The notes below the pieces were generated by a model. It worked only from the letters and a program-made list of their open reading frames with translations. It was not told the origin of the DNA and did not search any database. 64,000 bases of DNA. It comes from an uncultured Acetatifactor sp. (GTDB taxonomy: Bacteria; Bacillota; Clostridia; Lachnospirales; Lachnospiraceae). Made by a program: the position numbers and the translations under genes. This document shows, piece by piece, positions 54,385-63,331 of this stretch. Positions within the stretch are counted from its first letter, which is position 1; every line of letters starts with the position of its first letter. The stretch lies in contig CAKSAN010000007.1 of NCBI GenBank assembly GCA_934436435.1, positions 98,423 through 162,422 on the forward strand, read 5' to 3'.

Positions 54385-54470
54385 AGAAACATGGTATGAT
54401 ATAAAGGAATGAAAATAATTGCTTTGCATCCATAAAAAGTACATGGATGCCGGAAAGGCAGGTAAATTAT

Positions 54471-54770
54471 ATGAACAGAATTGAAAATCTGGTAGATCTT
54501 GACAAACTGAACGAGCTGAAAGTCAGCGAACTGAAGAAGCTCAACAAGCTTCTGGGCAAGGAAGTGGAAGAGAAGAAGGAGCGCAATATCCTGTTATGGA
54601 TACTGGCCATCATCGGTGCCGTAGCTGCCGTTGCAGCAGTGGCTTATGCCGTATACCGTTTCTTCTTTGCACAGGATTATCTGGAAGACTTCGAGGATGA
54701 TTTCGAAGACGAAGCAGATGATGTGGAAGAGGATGATGACGACTTCTTCGAGGACGAAGGAGAGAACTAA
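54471..54770 (+). CDS. Small membrane protein with acidic tail
   Basis: 99 residues from ATG 54471. A helical start (NLVDLDKLNELKVSELKKLNKLLGKEVEEKKE), one membrane segment (ILLWILAIIGAVAAVAAVAYAVYRFFF) and a strongly acidic Asp/Glu tail. Lachnospiraceae encode such proteins, but I know of no function. It lies 3 bp ahead of rlmCD, so it is probably co-transcribed. Confidence 0.75.
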   Translation: MNRIENLVDLDKLNELKVSELKKLNKLLGKEVEEKKERNILLWILAIIGAVAAVAAVAYAVYRFFFAQDYLEDFEDDFEDEADDVEEDDDDFFEDEGEN

Positions 54771-54773
54771 CCC

Positions 54774-56204
54774 ATGAAAAAAGGACAGGTATATGAAGGA
54801 TCTGTTGTAAGGGTCGATTTTCCCAACAAAGGGATCGTCTGTGTGGGAGATGAGACTGCCGTAGTCAAGAACAGCCTGCCCGGACAGAAAGTTAGGTTCT
54901 CGGTGAATAAAGTACGCAAAGGGAAGGCGGAAGGAAGGCTTTTGGAGGTGACGGAAAAGTCACCTCTGGAAACCGGCCGGACGTGTTCCCTTTTTGGGTT
55001 GTGCGGCGGATGTACCTATCTGTCTCTTCCTTATGAGGAACAGCTGAAGGTCAAAGAGGAACAGGTAAAGCGGCTGTTGGACAGTGTGCTGAATAAACAG
55101 GAGGAATCCTGGACATTTGAAGGCATCAAGGGCAGCCCCAAGGCCTATGAATATCGCAACAAGATGGAGTTCTCCTTCGGAGACGAGTGCAAGGATGGAC
55201 CGCTGGCACTGGGCATGCACAAGAGAGGCAGCTTTTACGATATTGTGACGGTGGCGGACTGTGAGATCGTGGATGCGGATTACCGCCTGATCTTACAGAC
55301 AGTGAGAGATTATTTTGCACAGGCGAAGGTAAGCTTTTTCCACAGAATGAGCCATGAAGGGTTCTTACGTCACCTGCTGGTGCGTAAGGCTTCCCGTACC
55401 GGAGAGATTCTGGTGGCACTGGTGACGACGTCGCAGAATCCATGGCAGGGAGAGGCAGCATCGGAAGGAGCCTGCGATGTGAATGCATTAATCACAGGAT
55501 TCCGGGATCTGCTGCTTTCACTGGAACAGGATGGAAAGCTTTCCGGTAAATTTGCGGGAATCTTACATATCACCAATGATTCCATCGCAGATGTGGTGCA
55601 GAGCGACCATACGGAATTGTTATATGGACAGGAGTACTTTTACGAAGAACTGCTGGGGCTGAAATTCAAGATTTCCACATTTTCCTTTTTCCAGACCAAC
55701 TCCTACAGTGCGGAGGTGCTGTACCAGACGGCCAGAGATTATGTGGGAGATTTAGGCGGAAGCGACAAGACCGTATTCGACCTCTACAGCGGCACCGGCA
55801 CCATCGCACAGCTTATGGCACCGGCTGCCGGGAAAGTCATTGGCGTGGAGATCGTGGAGGAAGCCGTGGAGGCAGCGAAGAAGAATGCCGCAGCCAACGG
55901 ACTGGATAACTGCGAATTCATCGCCGGAGATGTGCTGAAGGTACTGGACGAAGTGGAAGAGAAGCCGGACATGATCATCCTGGATCCCCCCAGAGACGGC
56001 ATCCACCCCAAGGCACTGCCAAAAATTATAAAATACGCGGTGGATCATATCGTCTATATCTCCTGCAAACCCACCAGCCTCGTGAGAGATCTGGAAGTGT
56101 TTTTAGAGAATGGCTACCGCGTGGACAAGGCCGTGGCCGTGGACCAGTTCCCTTGGACGGCGAATGTCGAGACGGTATGTCTGTTGCGAAAATATGGGGA
56201 ATAA
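54774..56204 (+). CDS. rlmCD: 23S rRNA (uracil-5-)-methyltransferase, RlmCD/RumA type
   Basis: 476 residues. N-terminal TRAM domain; 4Fe-4S cysteines in CSLFGLCGGC plus a later Cys (VADCEIV); SAM-binding FDLYSGTGTIAQLMAP, VIGVEIVEEAV, ILDPPRDGIHPK; and catalytic nucleophile about Cys431 in YISCKPTSL. It makes m5U in 23S rRNA using SAM. The C-terminus ANVETVCLLRKYGE is complete, and the same ending is duplicated at 63183-63227. The gene's 3' end is thus an integration site. Confidence 0.93.
   Translation: MKKGQVYEGSVVRVDFPNKGIVCVGDETAVVKNSLPGQKVRFSVNKVRKGKAEGRLLEVTEKSPLETGRTCSLFGLCGGCTYLSLPYEEQLKVKEEQVKRLLDSVLNKQEESWTFEGIKGSPKAYEYRNKMEFSFGDECKDGPLALGMHKRGSFYDIVTVADCEIVDADYRLILQTVRDYFAQAKVSFFHRMSHEGFLRHLLVRKASRTGEILVALVTTSQNPWQGEAASEGACDVNALITGFRDLLLSLEQDGKLSGKFAGILHITNDSIADVVQSDHTELLYGQEYFYEELLGLKFKISTFSFFQTNSYSAEVLYQTARDYVGDLGGSDKTVFDLYSGTGTIAQLMAPAAGKVIGVEIVEEAVEAAKKNAAANGLDNCEFIAGDVLKVLDEVEEKPDMIILDPPRDGIHPKALPKIIKYAVDHIVYISCKPTSLVRDLEVFLENGYRVDKAVAVDQFPWTANVETVCLLRKYGE
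56160..56186 (+). repeat. Left integration-site repeat (rlmCD last codons)
   Basis: This 27-bp stretch matches 63183-63209 at 23 of 27 positions; the four differences are all third-position or synonymous (codons for A-N-V-E-T-V-C-L-L). Confidence 0.7.
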
Positions 56205-56244
56205 AGGAAATACACGGAATAAACCACAAGATACTGTGGATTGA

Positions 56245-56290
56245 GGGCAAAAATTGGAGTGGAAAATAACCGGTTTTTGCCTGTTTTTTT
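56245..56290 (+). terminator. Terminator of rlmCD (left copy)
   Basis: GGCAAAAATTGG pairs with CCGGTTTTTGCC (two G-T pairs) around a 12-base loop, then TGTTTTTTT. A homologous terminator is at 63290-63331. Confidence 0.85.
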
Positions 56291-56323
56291 ACTCGTTTTA
56301 TTAAAATATAAATTAGGGAGGAA

Positions 56324-57757
56324 ATGTTAGCAGATGAGATTAAGGCTGGGGAATCAACCAATATCGAGTTTAAAAGGGAAGTTCCTAAGAAAAGTGAAAA
56401 ATATATAAAAAGTGTTATCGCATTTGCTAATACCGCAGGAGGAAAGATTGTTATTGGTGTGGATGATGAAACACATGAAATAGTAGGTGTAGACAAGAAC
56501 GAAGTTTTTAAAATTATGGATGGTATTACTAACACTATATCTGATATGTGCTATCCGCAGATTTTCCCCAATATCGAGGTAGACACTATTGACGGAAAGT
56601 GTGTAATTGTTGTTGAAATATACCCAGGGGCTAGCAGACCGTATTACATCAAATCGTTTGGAAAAGAAGCCGGTACCTATATTAGAGTTTCAGGAACGTC
56701 AAGACCTGCTGATGAGGCAATATTAAAAGATTTGGAATTGCAGGGAACCAACCTTTCTTTTGATGAAATGGTTTGTGTAGGACAGAAGTACGATGAGAAG
56801 GCTGCGGAATCATTATGTATGGCTATCAAAAATCGTATGATAGAAGCAGCACGGACAAATAGCGAGAAAGAGAATGTAAAAGATGTTACTGTGCAAAATT
56901 TGGTTAATTGGGGTGTCTTAAAAAATGTGGAAGGAACATTGATACCGACAAATGCCTTTGTTTTATTGACGAATAACACATTTCCATTCGCTAAAATCCA
57001 GTGTGCTTTATTCAAAGGAACGGAGAGGGTTGTTTTTATTGATAAAAGAGATTTTGAGGGACCACTTTATGAGCAGATTGAAGAGGCTTATGAATTTGTA
57101 CTGAAGCATATCAATCTAGGAGCAGAAATAAGAGGTCTTGTCAGAACAGATGCATACGAATTACCAACAGAAGCAATTAGAGAGGCTATTGTAAATGCCA
57201 CAACACACAGAAATTTCTTGGACAGAGCTTGTGTGCAGGTAGCGGTATATGATGATAGAGTAGAAGTGACTTCCCCGGGAATGCTTTATGGAGGCTTGAC
57301 AATAGAGCAAATTAAGGAAGGTGGTTCCAAAATTCGCAACAGATGTATTGCAGAAGTATTTAGCAGGATGAAAATTATCGAAAGCTGGGGAACTGGTATT
57401 AAGAGAATGTTCAGCTCATGCAAAGAATACGGAATCAGGGAGCCGGAATTATTAGAGATTGGCGACAGCTTTAGGGTGAACTTATATAGACCCTCTTATA
57501 ATGTTATTCGCCAAAGTGTACCCAAAAGTGAACCAGAAAGTATACCAAAAAGTGTACTAGAAAAACTCAATAAGACACAACGGAAAATTATAGGTATTAT
57601 TTTGGAAAATCCGAAGGTAACACAGTCAGAAATTGCAGAGCAATTAAATATTTCGATAAGTGCAGTTAAGAAGAGCATGAAGGAAATTGCTAACGCGGGA
57701 ATATTAGTGAGAATTGGTGCTAATAAGGGTGGTTATTGGGAAGTAAAGGATAGCTAA
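56324..57757 (+). CDS. AlbA_2 / HATPase_c_4 ATP-binding transcriptional regulator
   Basis: 477 residues. N-terminal AlbA_2 (Schlafen-like) domain: GESTNIEFKREVP, AFANTAGGKIVIGVDDET, YYIKSFGKEAGTYIRVSGTSRPA. The middle has the HATPase_c_4 motifs LPTEAIREAIVNATTHRNF and VTSPGMLYGG. A Pro/Ser/Lys/Glu repeat linker (PKSEPESIPKSVLEK) leads to a winged helix (KTQRKIIGIILENPKVTQSEIAEQLNISISAVKKSM). Such proteins are frequent in islands. AT-rich codon use. The GGGAGG is only two bases from the ATG, so translation may be weak. Confidence 0.85.
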   Translation: MLADEIKAGESTNIEFKREVPKKSEKYIKSVIAFANTAGGKIVIGVDDETHEIVGVDKNEVFKIMDGITNTISDMCYPQIFPNIEVDTIDGKCVIVVEIYPGASRPYYIKSFGKEAGTYIRVSGTSRPADEAILKDLELQGTNLSFDEMVCVGQKYDEKAAESLCMAIKNRMIEAARTNSEKENVKDVTVQNLVNWGVLKNVEGTLIPTNAFVLLTNNTFPFAKIQCALFKGTERVVFIDKRDFEGPLYEQIEEAYEFVLKHINLGAEIRGLVRTDAYELPTEAIREAIVNATTHRNFLDRACVQVAVYDDRVEVTSPGMLYGGLTIEQIKEGGSKIRNRCIAEVFSRMKIIESWGTGIKRMFSSCKEYGIREPELLEIGDSFRVNLYRPSYNVIRQSVPKSEPESIPKSVLEKLNKTQRKIIGIILENPKVTQSEIAEQLNISISAVKKSMKEIANAGILVRIGANKGGYWEVKDS

Positions 57758-57907
57758 GAGGACATTTGACTACAAAAACATTATGCATGTGGGAAAATTA
57801 AGCACTACCGGTAGAGTTATAATTGAAATAGGTGGTATACAACAACGTAGAAATGCTGAAAGCATATGCGTTGGATTATTTTGAATTGATATTAAGGAGT
57901 GCTAAAA

Positions 57908-58702
57908 ATGTTAAAGGGTGTATTTATTTGTAAAAAATGTGGTAACATACAGGAATTTGATATCGGAAAGGAATGCGAAGTATGTCATGAAATAATGAAT
58001 TGGGAAAATAGCTTTCCACCTTTAAATGCATTGGATTTTGTACATTCAGCGAACGAATTATTTGAACAATCTAAAAGATGTGATAAAGAAAATTTAAATT
58101 TACAATATCAGTTTTTAATAAAAGATAGATGGTGCGACATTGATAAAACCTTATTGGATAAGTACAATAACATGTATGAGAAAATGCTTGAAAACTATCC
58201 TGATAATGATGATGCAACTTGGATAGAAATAGATGATAAATTTGAGGATGAACTTTGTCATATTATGTATAGTGAACAAGCAACGGCAATTTTTTCAGCA
58301 ATAAAAGTATTTAATAAAAATCCTTTTAGAAAACCATACGTTATTATGGTCGCATCGCTAATTGAACAATTGTTTAATGATTATTTTGAAACAGTGGTTA
58401 GTAGAAAACTGACGGGAAAGGGACAAAAAATATTTTTAAATAAGTATGAAACTGCTGGAATACAGTCTGCAATAGATATTATTGATTCTTTTTTAGATGA
58501 GAGGTTACATCATAAAATGAATCGATATTCAGAAAATTTTTATGATAAATGGTCTGAATTAAGAAGGGTAAGAAACAGCATAATTCATAGTAATAATAGG
58601 TATATAACAAAAATCAAGATCACGAAAATAAATAAACTGATAGTTGACAGCTTAAAAGTTTTTTCTGAATTGAAAGGTGAAATATACAAGATGGAAAATT
58701 AA
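57908..58702 (+). CDS. Zinc-ribbon protein with HEPN-type RNase motif
   Basis: 264 residues from ATG 57908 (AAGGAG eight bases before). N-terminal zinc ribbon CKKCGNIQEFDIGKECEVCHE. Middle part is helical. The C-terminal part (from about 140) reads as a HEPN four-helix domain, with the RNxxxH motif in LRRVRNSIIHSNNRY (Arg222, Asn223, His227). HEPN proteins with this motif are usually metal-independent RNases in toxin or defence systems. A RNase role is inferred from the motif alone. Strongly AT-rich. Confidence 0.65.
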   Translation: MLKGVFICKKCGNIQEFDIGKECEVCHEIMNWENSFPPLNALDFVHSANELFEQSKRCDKENLNLQYQFLIKDRWCDIDKTLLDKYNNMYEKMLENYPDNDDATWIEIDDKFEDELCHIMYSEQATAIFSAIKVFNKNPFRKPYVIMVASLIEQLFNDYFETVVSRKLTGKGQKIFLNKYETAGIQSAIDIIDSFLDERLHHKMNRYSENFYDKWSELRRVRNSIIHSNNRYITKIKITKINKLIVDSLKVFSELKGEIYKMEN

Positions 58703-58752
58703 ATTTCCAGACAGCTGAAAAATACATAGGAAAGAATAAAGGATGAGTGATT

Positions 58753-58971
58753 ATGATGATGCAGATAAAAGAATGAACTGTTGAATAGGTAGAACGAATG
58801 TCGGATAACAGCATGCTTTATGTGATTAAAGACATTGAAGGAATGTCATCTAACAGAGAAAATGATAGAAAACAGGCAATGAAAGGACTACAAAATATAC
58901 TAAAGTTTAGCGAAAAACTGCCAGAGAATTTTGATGTAGATAGAGAACGGGAGAAAGCAGGGAGGAGGTAA
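58753..58971 (+). pseudogene. Decayed copy of the small antitoxin-like gene at 63593
   Basis: The frame starting at 58753 aligns base by base with 63593-63769 but has in-frame stops where that gene has Arg and Leu codons (TGA and TAG after six to eleven codons). The intact part from ATG 58798 reads MSDNSMLYVIKDIEGMSSNR...DRKQAMKGLQNILK, against MPDDNMFYVINILQNIEEMSSNR...DKKQAMEALQNILK. Its 3' part extends to PENFDVDRER, the fuller ending of the family. Confidence 0.65.
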
Positions 58972-58975
58972 TTGT

Positions 58976-59170
58976 ATGATAGAAATAAAATCACAGATTA
59001 TAGGAAGGATACCAGATATTGCAAAACTGGAATTGTATAGAGTGATTGGCGAAGGCTATAAGGCAATGCAGGATGGCAGGACCAATACAATCGAAGAAGT
59101 ACGGGAGAAAATAGATAAGAGGAGAGCAGAGCGTGGCAGAGGTAGTATTTATAGAGCTGGCAAAGTATGA
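58976..59170 (+). CDS. Small antitoxin-like protein
   Basis: 64 residues: MIEIKSQIIGRIPDIAKLELYRVIGEGYKAMQDGRTNTIEEVREKIDKRRAERG. A GGGAGGAGG site precedes it. Its 3' end overlaps a decayed RelE/ParE-like toxin frame by 38 bp, which is the normal order of type II toxin-antitoxin pairs. Family assignment is by position and general character only. Confidence 0.55.
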   Translation: MIEIKSQIIGRIPDIAKLELYRVIGEGYKAMQDGRTNTIEEVREKIDKRRAERGRGSIYRAGKV

Positions 59171-59346
59171 TCTGATGGATATAGAGCATTATATTTTGGT
59201 AGAACCTCTGCAATCTGCGAGCAACTGAGAGAATAACTGAAGACATTTTGCAAGCAACGGGAAGTTTGATGGATTTTTTTCCGGGACATCCGTTATTAAA
59301 ATTATCTGCTTTTAAGTGCTGCCGGCTTAAGAGTGACACGCTTTGA
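59133..59346 (+). pseudogene. Frameshifted RelE/ParE-like toxin remnant
   Basis: GTG 59133 opens a frame reading VAEVVFIELAKYDLMDIEHYILVEPLQSASN and stops at 59228. The +1 frame continues from about 59221 as ATERITEDILQATGSLMDFFPGHPLLKLSAF and stops at 59346. Together they resemble the beta-strand/helix pattern of RelE/ParE toxins (A..DL.DI..YI, then I..A..SL...P..GHP). One frameshift near 59220 inactivates it. Confidence 0.55.
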
Positions 59347-59420
59347 TAATTACAACATATTTTACAACTACCATTAAGAAAAGCATAAATTTATAATAAA
59401 GTGGAAAGAAGGATTAGCGC

Positions 59421-62400
59421 ATGGCGAATATCGAAAATAATTACCCTAATTTAACATGGATGCAATTTGCTGTGTGCAATGATGATGCAACAGGTGCCTT
59501 TGAAGATATGACAAGACGCTTGTTTTCAGTGGAATATTTAGGCGAGGGAAGAATTCCGCATTCTGATCACAATAATCCAGGAGTGGAAGTATTACCAATA
59601 TTAGAACCACCACATACTGATGGAACTAAACAAAGAAAAATAAGTTTTCAGGCAAAGTATTTTGAAAACAATATAAGCTATGCCCAAATAAAAAAATCAA
59701 TGAATCAGGCTATTAAGTATTATGGAAAAGATCTCGACCTGATTTATTTGTTTTGCAATAAAACACTTACAACAACGGCGAAAGAATATATAAGCATAAA
59801 ACAATTATTACAAAAATCTGGAATAGAATTATATCCTATATCTAATAAGGAAATATTGGATATGGTTTCAAAACATAAGAATATAGCAAACTATTTTTTC
59901 TTGCCGAGAAGAAGACCTGATGACATTCTCATTAGTCAGATACAGACTGGAATTGTTGTTAACATAGAGGATGAGTCATTGCGTACTTCTGGATCAACGG
60001 GAAGTAACGGTCAGATTTTTGATACGGGATTACTTCAAAGTTTTGCTCAAGAAAAAATTAATGAGTGTAAAACGTTAGTTTTGAAAATGAGATTTGATAA
60101 ACTCAGAATTGAACTTGATAAGATATTTACATATGATCTTACTGCAGTTGAGGGCAATGAAGTACTATTGTTTTATAGATTTATTTTGGATATACATGAT
60201 GGTAAGAAATTTGATATTCCCGAAAATGAATTAACGCAGCAACATAAAAAAGAAATTTTATGGCTGAAACAATACTATAGTAACCCGATACCTATAGGGG
60301 CTTATACATATGCCAGCCATTGCGTTGAGGCTCAGATAATGGTGCTGGATAAAATGTTTACAGTTCAGCTTTGGGATAACATTATTTCTTTAGGGAAAGA
60401 AATAATGGATGACGCTTCTTTGGAGATAGTTGATACTATTAAGAAATATTATGGCTTATCATTATTTAATTTACGAAAATATTCATTGGCTGCCGACGTA
60501 TTCAATAGCCTTTATAAAAAAGATAACAAAGAAGATATACACTTGTATCTTGTGATGGCAGAGATACGGAAAGTTAATTCCTCATGGAATGAGGATAACT
60601 CCCGTCATAAGGATAGATTGATTGAACTAATTGGCCAGTTAGACTTACTACGAGATAATAAGCAATATAAAAGTAATATAAAGTTAGTTGCCATGCTGTA
60701 CCTTGAATCTGCATATAATCTGGGAATCAACGAGAAAGAGTATCTAGAATCTGCTATTGAGAGATATATGGAATTCACGGAAGAAGTTAAAGAAGATCCG
60801 ATGGTAAAATATTTGTATGCCCTTTGCGTAGAATTAAATGGCGGCATTGATGTGGCTGAAAATATATATGCTGAATTGGATTGGAATGAGGATGCTAATA
60901 TTGCGTGCAGATATTTGCTTTGTAAATTGTCAAGAAACAAATATGCAGAAGTGATTAAATTATTTGATAATATTAATTGCTCCGTGATAAATACAAAACT
61001 GAAAAGCCTTTATTTGACAGCAGTGTTTTACAACGAAAAGGATAGATATGAAGATACTCTTAAAAACATTTTGAAGGATGTTCAGAATGACATTGGAGAG
61101 ATTATCGATATTGCTTTTGGAATTCGAGAAAAGAGATACTTGGAAGAGTATATTGTTCCGTTGATCAAAAAACATTTAGGTGAAATAGAGAAACTTTCTC
61201 TTTTACAAAAAACTGAAATATTATCTGTTTTATCACAGACAGGAGAAATGGAACTTATTTTGACTCTGATTAAAAATCTCGGTGGAGTAAGTAAGCTGAA
61301 TCGCTTTGTCGTAAGGGACATTTATGATATAGCTTTTAAGGTTAGTAATAAAGAATATATTGCTCATGATAAGACACTAATCCAATCGGATAAGTTAATT
61401 GCAGTTGAGCAAATAGCAGATATGTTTTTGAAAGAGGATGTATCACGAAAAGAGTTTTTGCAAATAAAGTATCTGTGTGCAGGGGCAAAAGAAAAGAAAT
61501 TTAGTATGCTGAAATATGCTAAGGAACTTTTCGAAATTACAAAAGAAGAAGGCTTGGCAAGAAATATTATTGCCATGCTTTTTGAAAGAAATGAAACCGC
61601 TTTTAACACCTATGCACCATATATTAGTGTATTGAGTAACTCTACAAAACCAGACTACTGTATGGTAGTTGCAGCGGCCATGCTACGGTTGGGAAAAGCA
61701 GAGGAGGCTGATTTATACGCATATAAAGCTTTGTATTATTTGAATAGTACAGAGGATTACGACATCTATAAGAGCTACTTTGGCTATTATAATCAAAACC
61801 TGAATTGGTGTCATGATCATGGCGGGTTAAAAAGAGTAAAGGGCAATTCGGTTGTTACACTGGAAGCGTATTCTGCGGAAGATAAAGCAATTAAGAATAA
61901 TACTACATTATGCCTTGACTCAGAGAGTGAATTTTTGGATCCGAGTAATACTAGTATGGAGGTCAGGCATATTCCTGCGGAAAGCCCTTTATATTTAAAA
62001 TTACAGGGAAGTGGGTTGAATCAGATAGTAACCATAGGGAATATTAACTATCAAATAACTGAAATACAATCCAGAACTCAATATGCAATTGGTTTTATTT
62101 TCAGGAAGATAGGAGAACATCCAGAAAAGTTTGAAGGATCCATTTGGGTTATGACATCCGAAAAAATAGAGGATTCGATAGAGAAAATTAAAGTGATGAC
62201 TGACAGAACAGAGGAAACAGAAACGTTGTTGAATTTCTATCATTTTAAAGGAAACGAATTAGGTCTGCCTATTGACATGTTCACTAATGGTGATTATGAA
62301 CGATATATTGATGCATTAACGATGCTATTAAATGGCAAGGACCAAGCGCTTTATGCAGGGTTACCGACATACGAAAATGAGGAAAATCAAAAGTATATTC

Positions 62401-63107
62401 CGACACTGTCTACATTGGTATTATTAAGTCTGATGGATTTAATTAATGTGCTTGACGGAATAAAAAGTGATTTGCTTCTACCAAAGTCATACATAAATTT
62501 TTTTGTCGAAAGATATAGTAAGGCCAAGGAAATGAGTTTTGTTTCTTCAAAAAAATTAGTTAATATAAATAACCAATTAACTGTCATTGAAAATGATCCT
62601 CACATTGAAATATGGGAAAGGATTATGGACTTTTGTATGGAATGTGAGACTGTGGAAATATCTGATGATGAGCGTATAGGATTTTCAATCGGGGACTATA
62701 TAGATGGAGAACAGTTTATTGCAGCAGCAAAATTACATTTGATTCACCTGGATGCATTTGTGTTGGCAAAAAAGGAGCAGGCGACACTTTTATGTGATGA
62801 TCTCTTTTTTAGAAAAATGGCAACATATAGCAAAATCAGAAATATAAATTTTGTATCTATATTACGGCATTATGTAGACGAAAATTTTGTGGTTCCAATT
62901 GTAATGAAACTTTCAAAAACAAACTATTTATATATTCCTCTTATGGCGCGAACAGATGAAGAGGCTATAGAACTAAGGAAAAATATATTAGATGGTAAGC
63001 TAAAGAAAAAATTTTATAGTGGTATGTTAGGTGCATATAATGCTGCTTGGGAAAAGGTTAAGCGTGAATTCTTTGGGGGGATTGTAGAATTTGAAGAAAT
63101 AGAGTAA
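59421..63107 (+). CDS. Large multidomain conflict-system protein (REase-like, helical repeats, GreAB-C-like?, PIN-like)
   Basis: 1228 residues, AT-rich codons. Residues 1-160 look like a restriction-endonuclease fold: FEDMTRRLF, GVEVLPI (Glu56) and ISFQAKYF (Gln77-Ala-Lys79), then a helix ISYAQIKKSMNQAIKYY. About 180-820 is helical and TPR-like. About 853-915 (PLYLKLQGSGLNQIVTIGNINYQITEI) may be a GreA/B-C-like beta domain. About 985-1135 looks like a PIN fold: TLSTLVLLSLMDLINVL, LPKSYINFFVE, HLDAFVLAKKEQATLLCDDLFFRKMA. No Walker A was found. It recalls the PIN-TPR-GreABC families of bacterial conflict systems (from memory). Confidence 0.6.
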   Translation: MANIENNYPNLTWMQFAVCNDDATGAFEDMTRRLFSVEYLGEGRIPHSDHNNPGVEVLPILEPPHTDGTKQRKISFQAKYFENNISYAQIKKSMNQAIKYYGKDLDLIYLFCNKTLTTTAKEYISIKQLLQKSGIELYPISNKEILDMVSKHKNIANYFFLPRRRPDDILISQIQTGIVVNIEDESLRTSGSTGSNGQIFDTGLLQSFAQEKINECKTLVLKMRFDKLRIELDKIFTYDLTAVEGNEVLLFYRFILDIHDGKKFDIPENELTQQHKKEILWLKQYYSNPIPIGAYTYASHCVEAQIMVLDKMFTVQLWDNIISLGKEIMDDASLEIVDTIKKYYGLSLFNLRKYSLAADVFNSLYKKDNKEDIHLYLVMAEIRKVNSSWNEDNSRHKDRLIELIGQLDLLRDNKQYKSNIKLVAMLYLESAYNLGINEKEYLESAIERYMEFTEEVKEDPMVKYLYALCVELNGGIDVAENIYAELDWNEDANIACRYLLCKLSRNKYAEVIKLFDNINCSVINTKLKSLYLTAVFYNEKDRYEDTLKNILKDVQNDIGEIIDIAFGIREKRYLEEYIVPLIKKHLGEIEKLSLLQKTEILSVLSQTGEMELILTLIKNLGGVSKLNRFVVRDIYDIAFKVSNKEYIAHDKTLIQSDKLIAVEQIADMFLKEDVSRKEFLQIKYLCAGAKEKKFSMLKYAKELFEITKEEGLARNIIAMLFERNETAFNTYAPYISVLSNSTKPDYCMVVAAAMLRLGKAEEADLYAYKALYYLNSTEDYDIYKSYFGYYNQNLNWCHDHGGLKRVKGNSVVTLEAYSAEDKAIKNNTTLCLDSESEFLDPSNTSMEVRHIPAESPLYLKLQGSGLNQIVTIGNINYQITEIQSRTQYAIGFIFRKIGEHPEKFEGSIWVMTSEKIEDSIEKIKVMTDRTEETETLLNFYHFKGNELGLPIDMFTNGDYERYIDALTMLLNGKDQALYAGLPTYENEENQKYIPTLSTLVLLSLMDLINVLDGIKSDLLLPKSYINFFVERYSKAKEMSFVSSKKLVNINNQLTVIENDPHIEIWERIMDFCMECETVEISDDERIGFSIGDYIDGEQFIAAAKLHLIHLDAFVLAKKEQATLLCDDLFFRKMATYSKIRNINFVSILRHYVDENFVVPIVMKLSKTNYLYIPLMARTDEEAIELRKNILDGKLKKKFYSGMLGAYNAAWEKVKREFFGGIVEFEEIE

Positions 63108-63182
63108 AATTACTACTTGGACGGGATGGTGGATATAGCATTTGAAATGCTTTTGTCAAATTGCATCTAAATTACCCTATAA

Positions 63183-63227
63183 GCGAATGTGGAGACGGTG
63201 TGCCTGCTGACTCGTAATCCCAGCTGA
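63183..63227 (+). repeat. Right integration-site repeat (rlmCD gene-end remnant)
   Basis: 63183-63209 duplicates the last codons of rlmCD (A-N-V-E-T-V-C-L-L) in frame, and the frame runs on as TRNPS to a stop at 63227. A stop codon lies just upstream in the same frame, so only the gene end is present. The gap 63108-63592 holds this remnant, the terminator copy and one further remnant frame (63375-63527). Confidence 0.68.
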
Positions 63228-63289
63228 TTTGGGCGCAAATAGGTATATAAATTATCAAACATCAATACTTGAAGATATGAAAGTTTTTA

Positions 63290-63331
63290 GGGTGGAAATT
63301 GGTTTGAAAATGCTGATTTTTGCCCTTTTTT
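63290..63331 (+). terminator. Second copy of the rlmCD terminator
   Basis: GGGTGGAAATTGG pairs with CTGATTTTTGCCC through several G-T pairs, then TTTTTT. It has the same plan and central bases (AAATTGG, TTTTTGCC) as the terminator at 56245-56290. Confidence 0.65.

Noticed and set aside
59421..63107. A STAND NTPase of the Avs type
   Set aside because: The domain order was suggestive, but no Walker A (GxxxxGK[ST]) or Walker B motif could be found in the central region.
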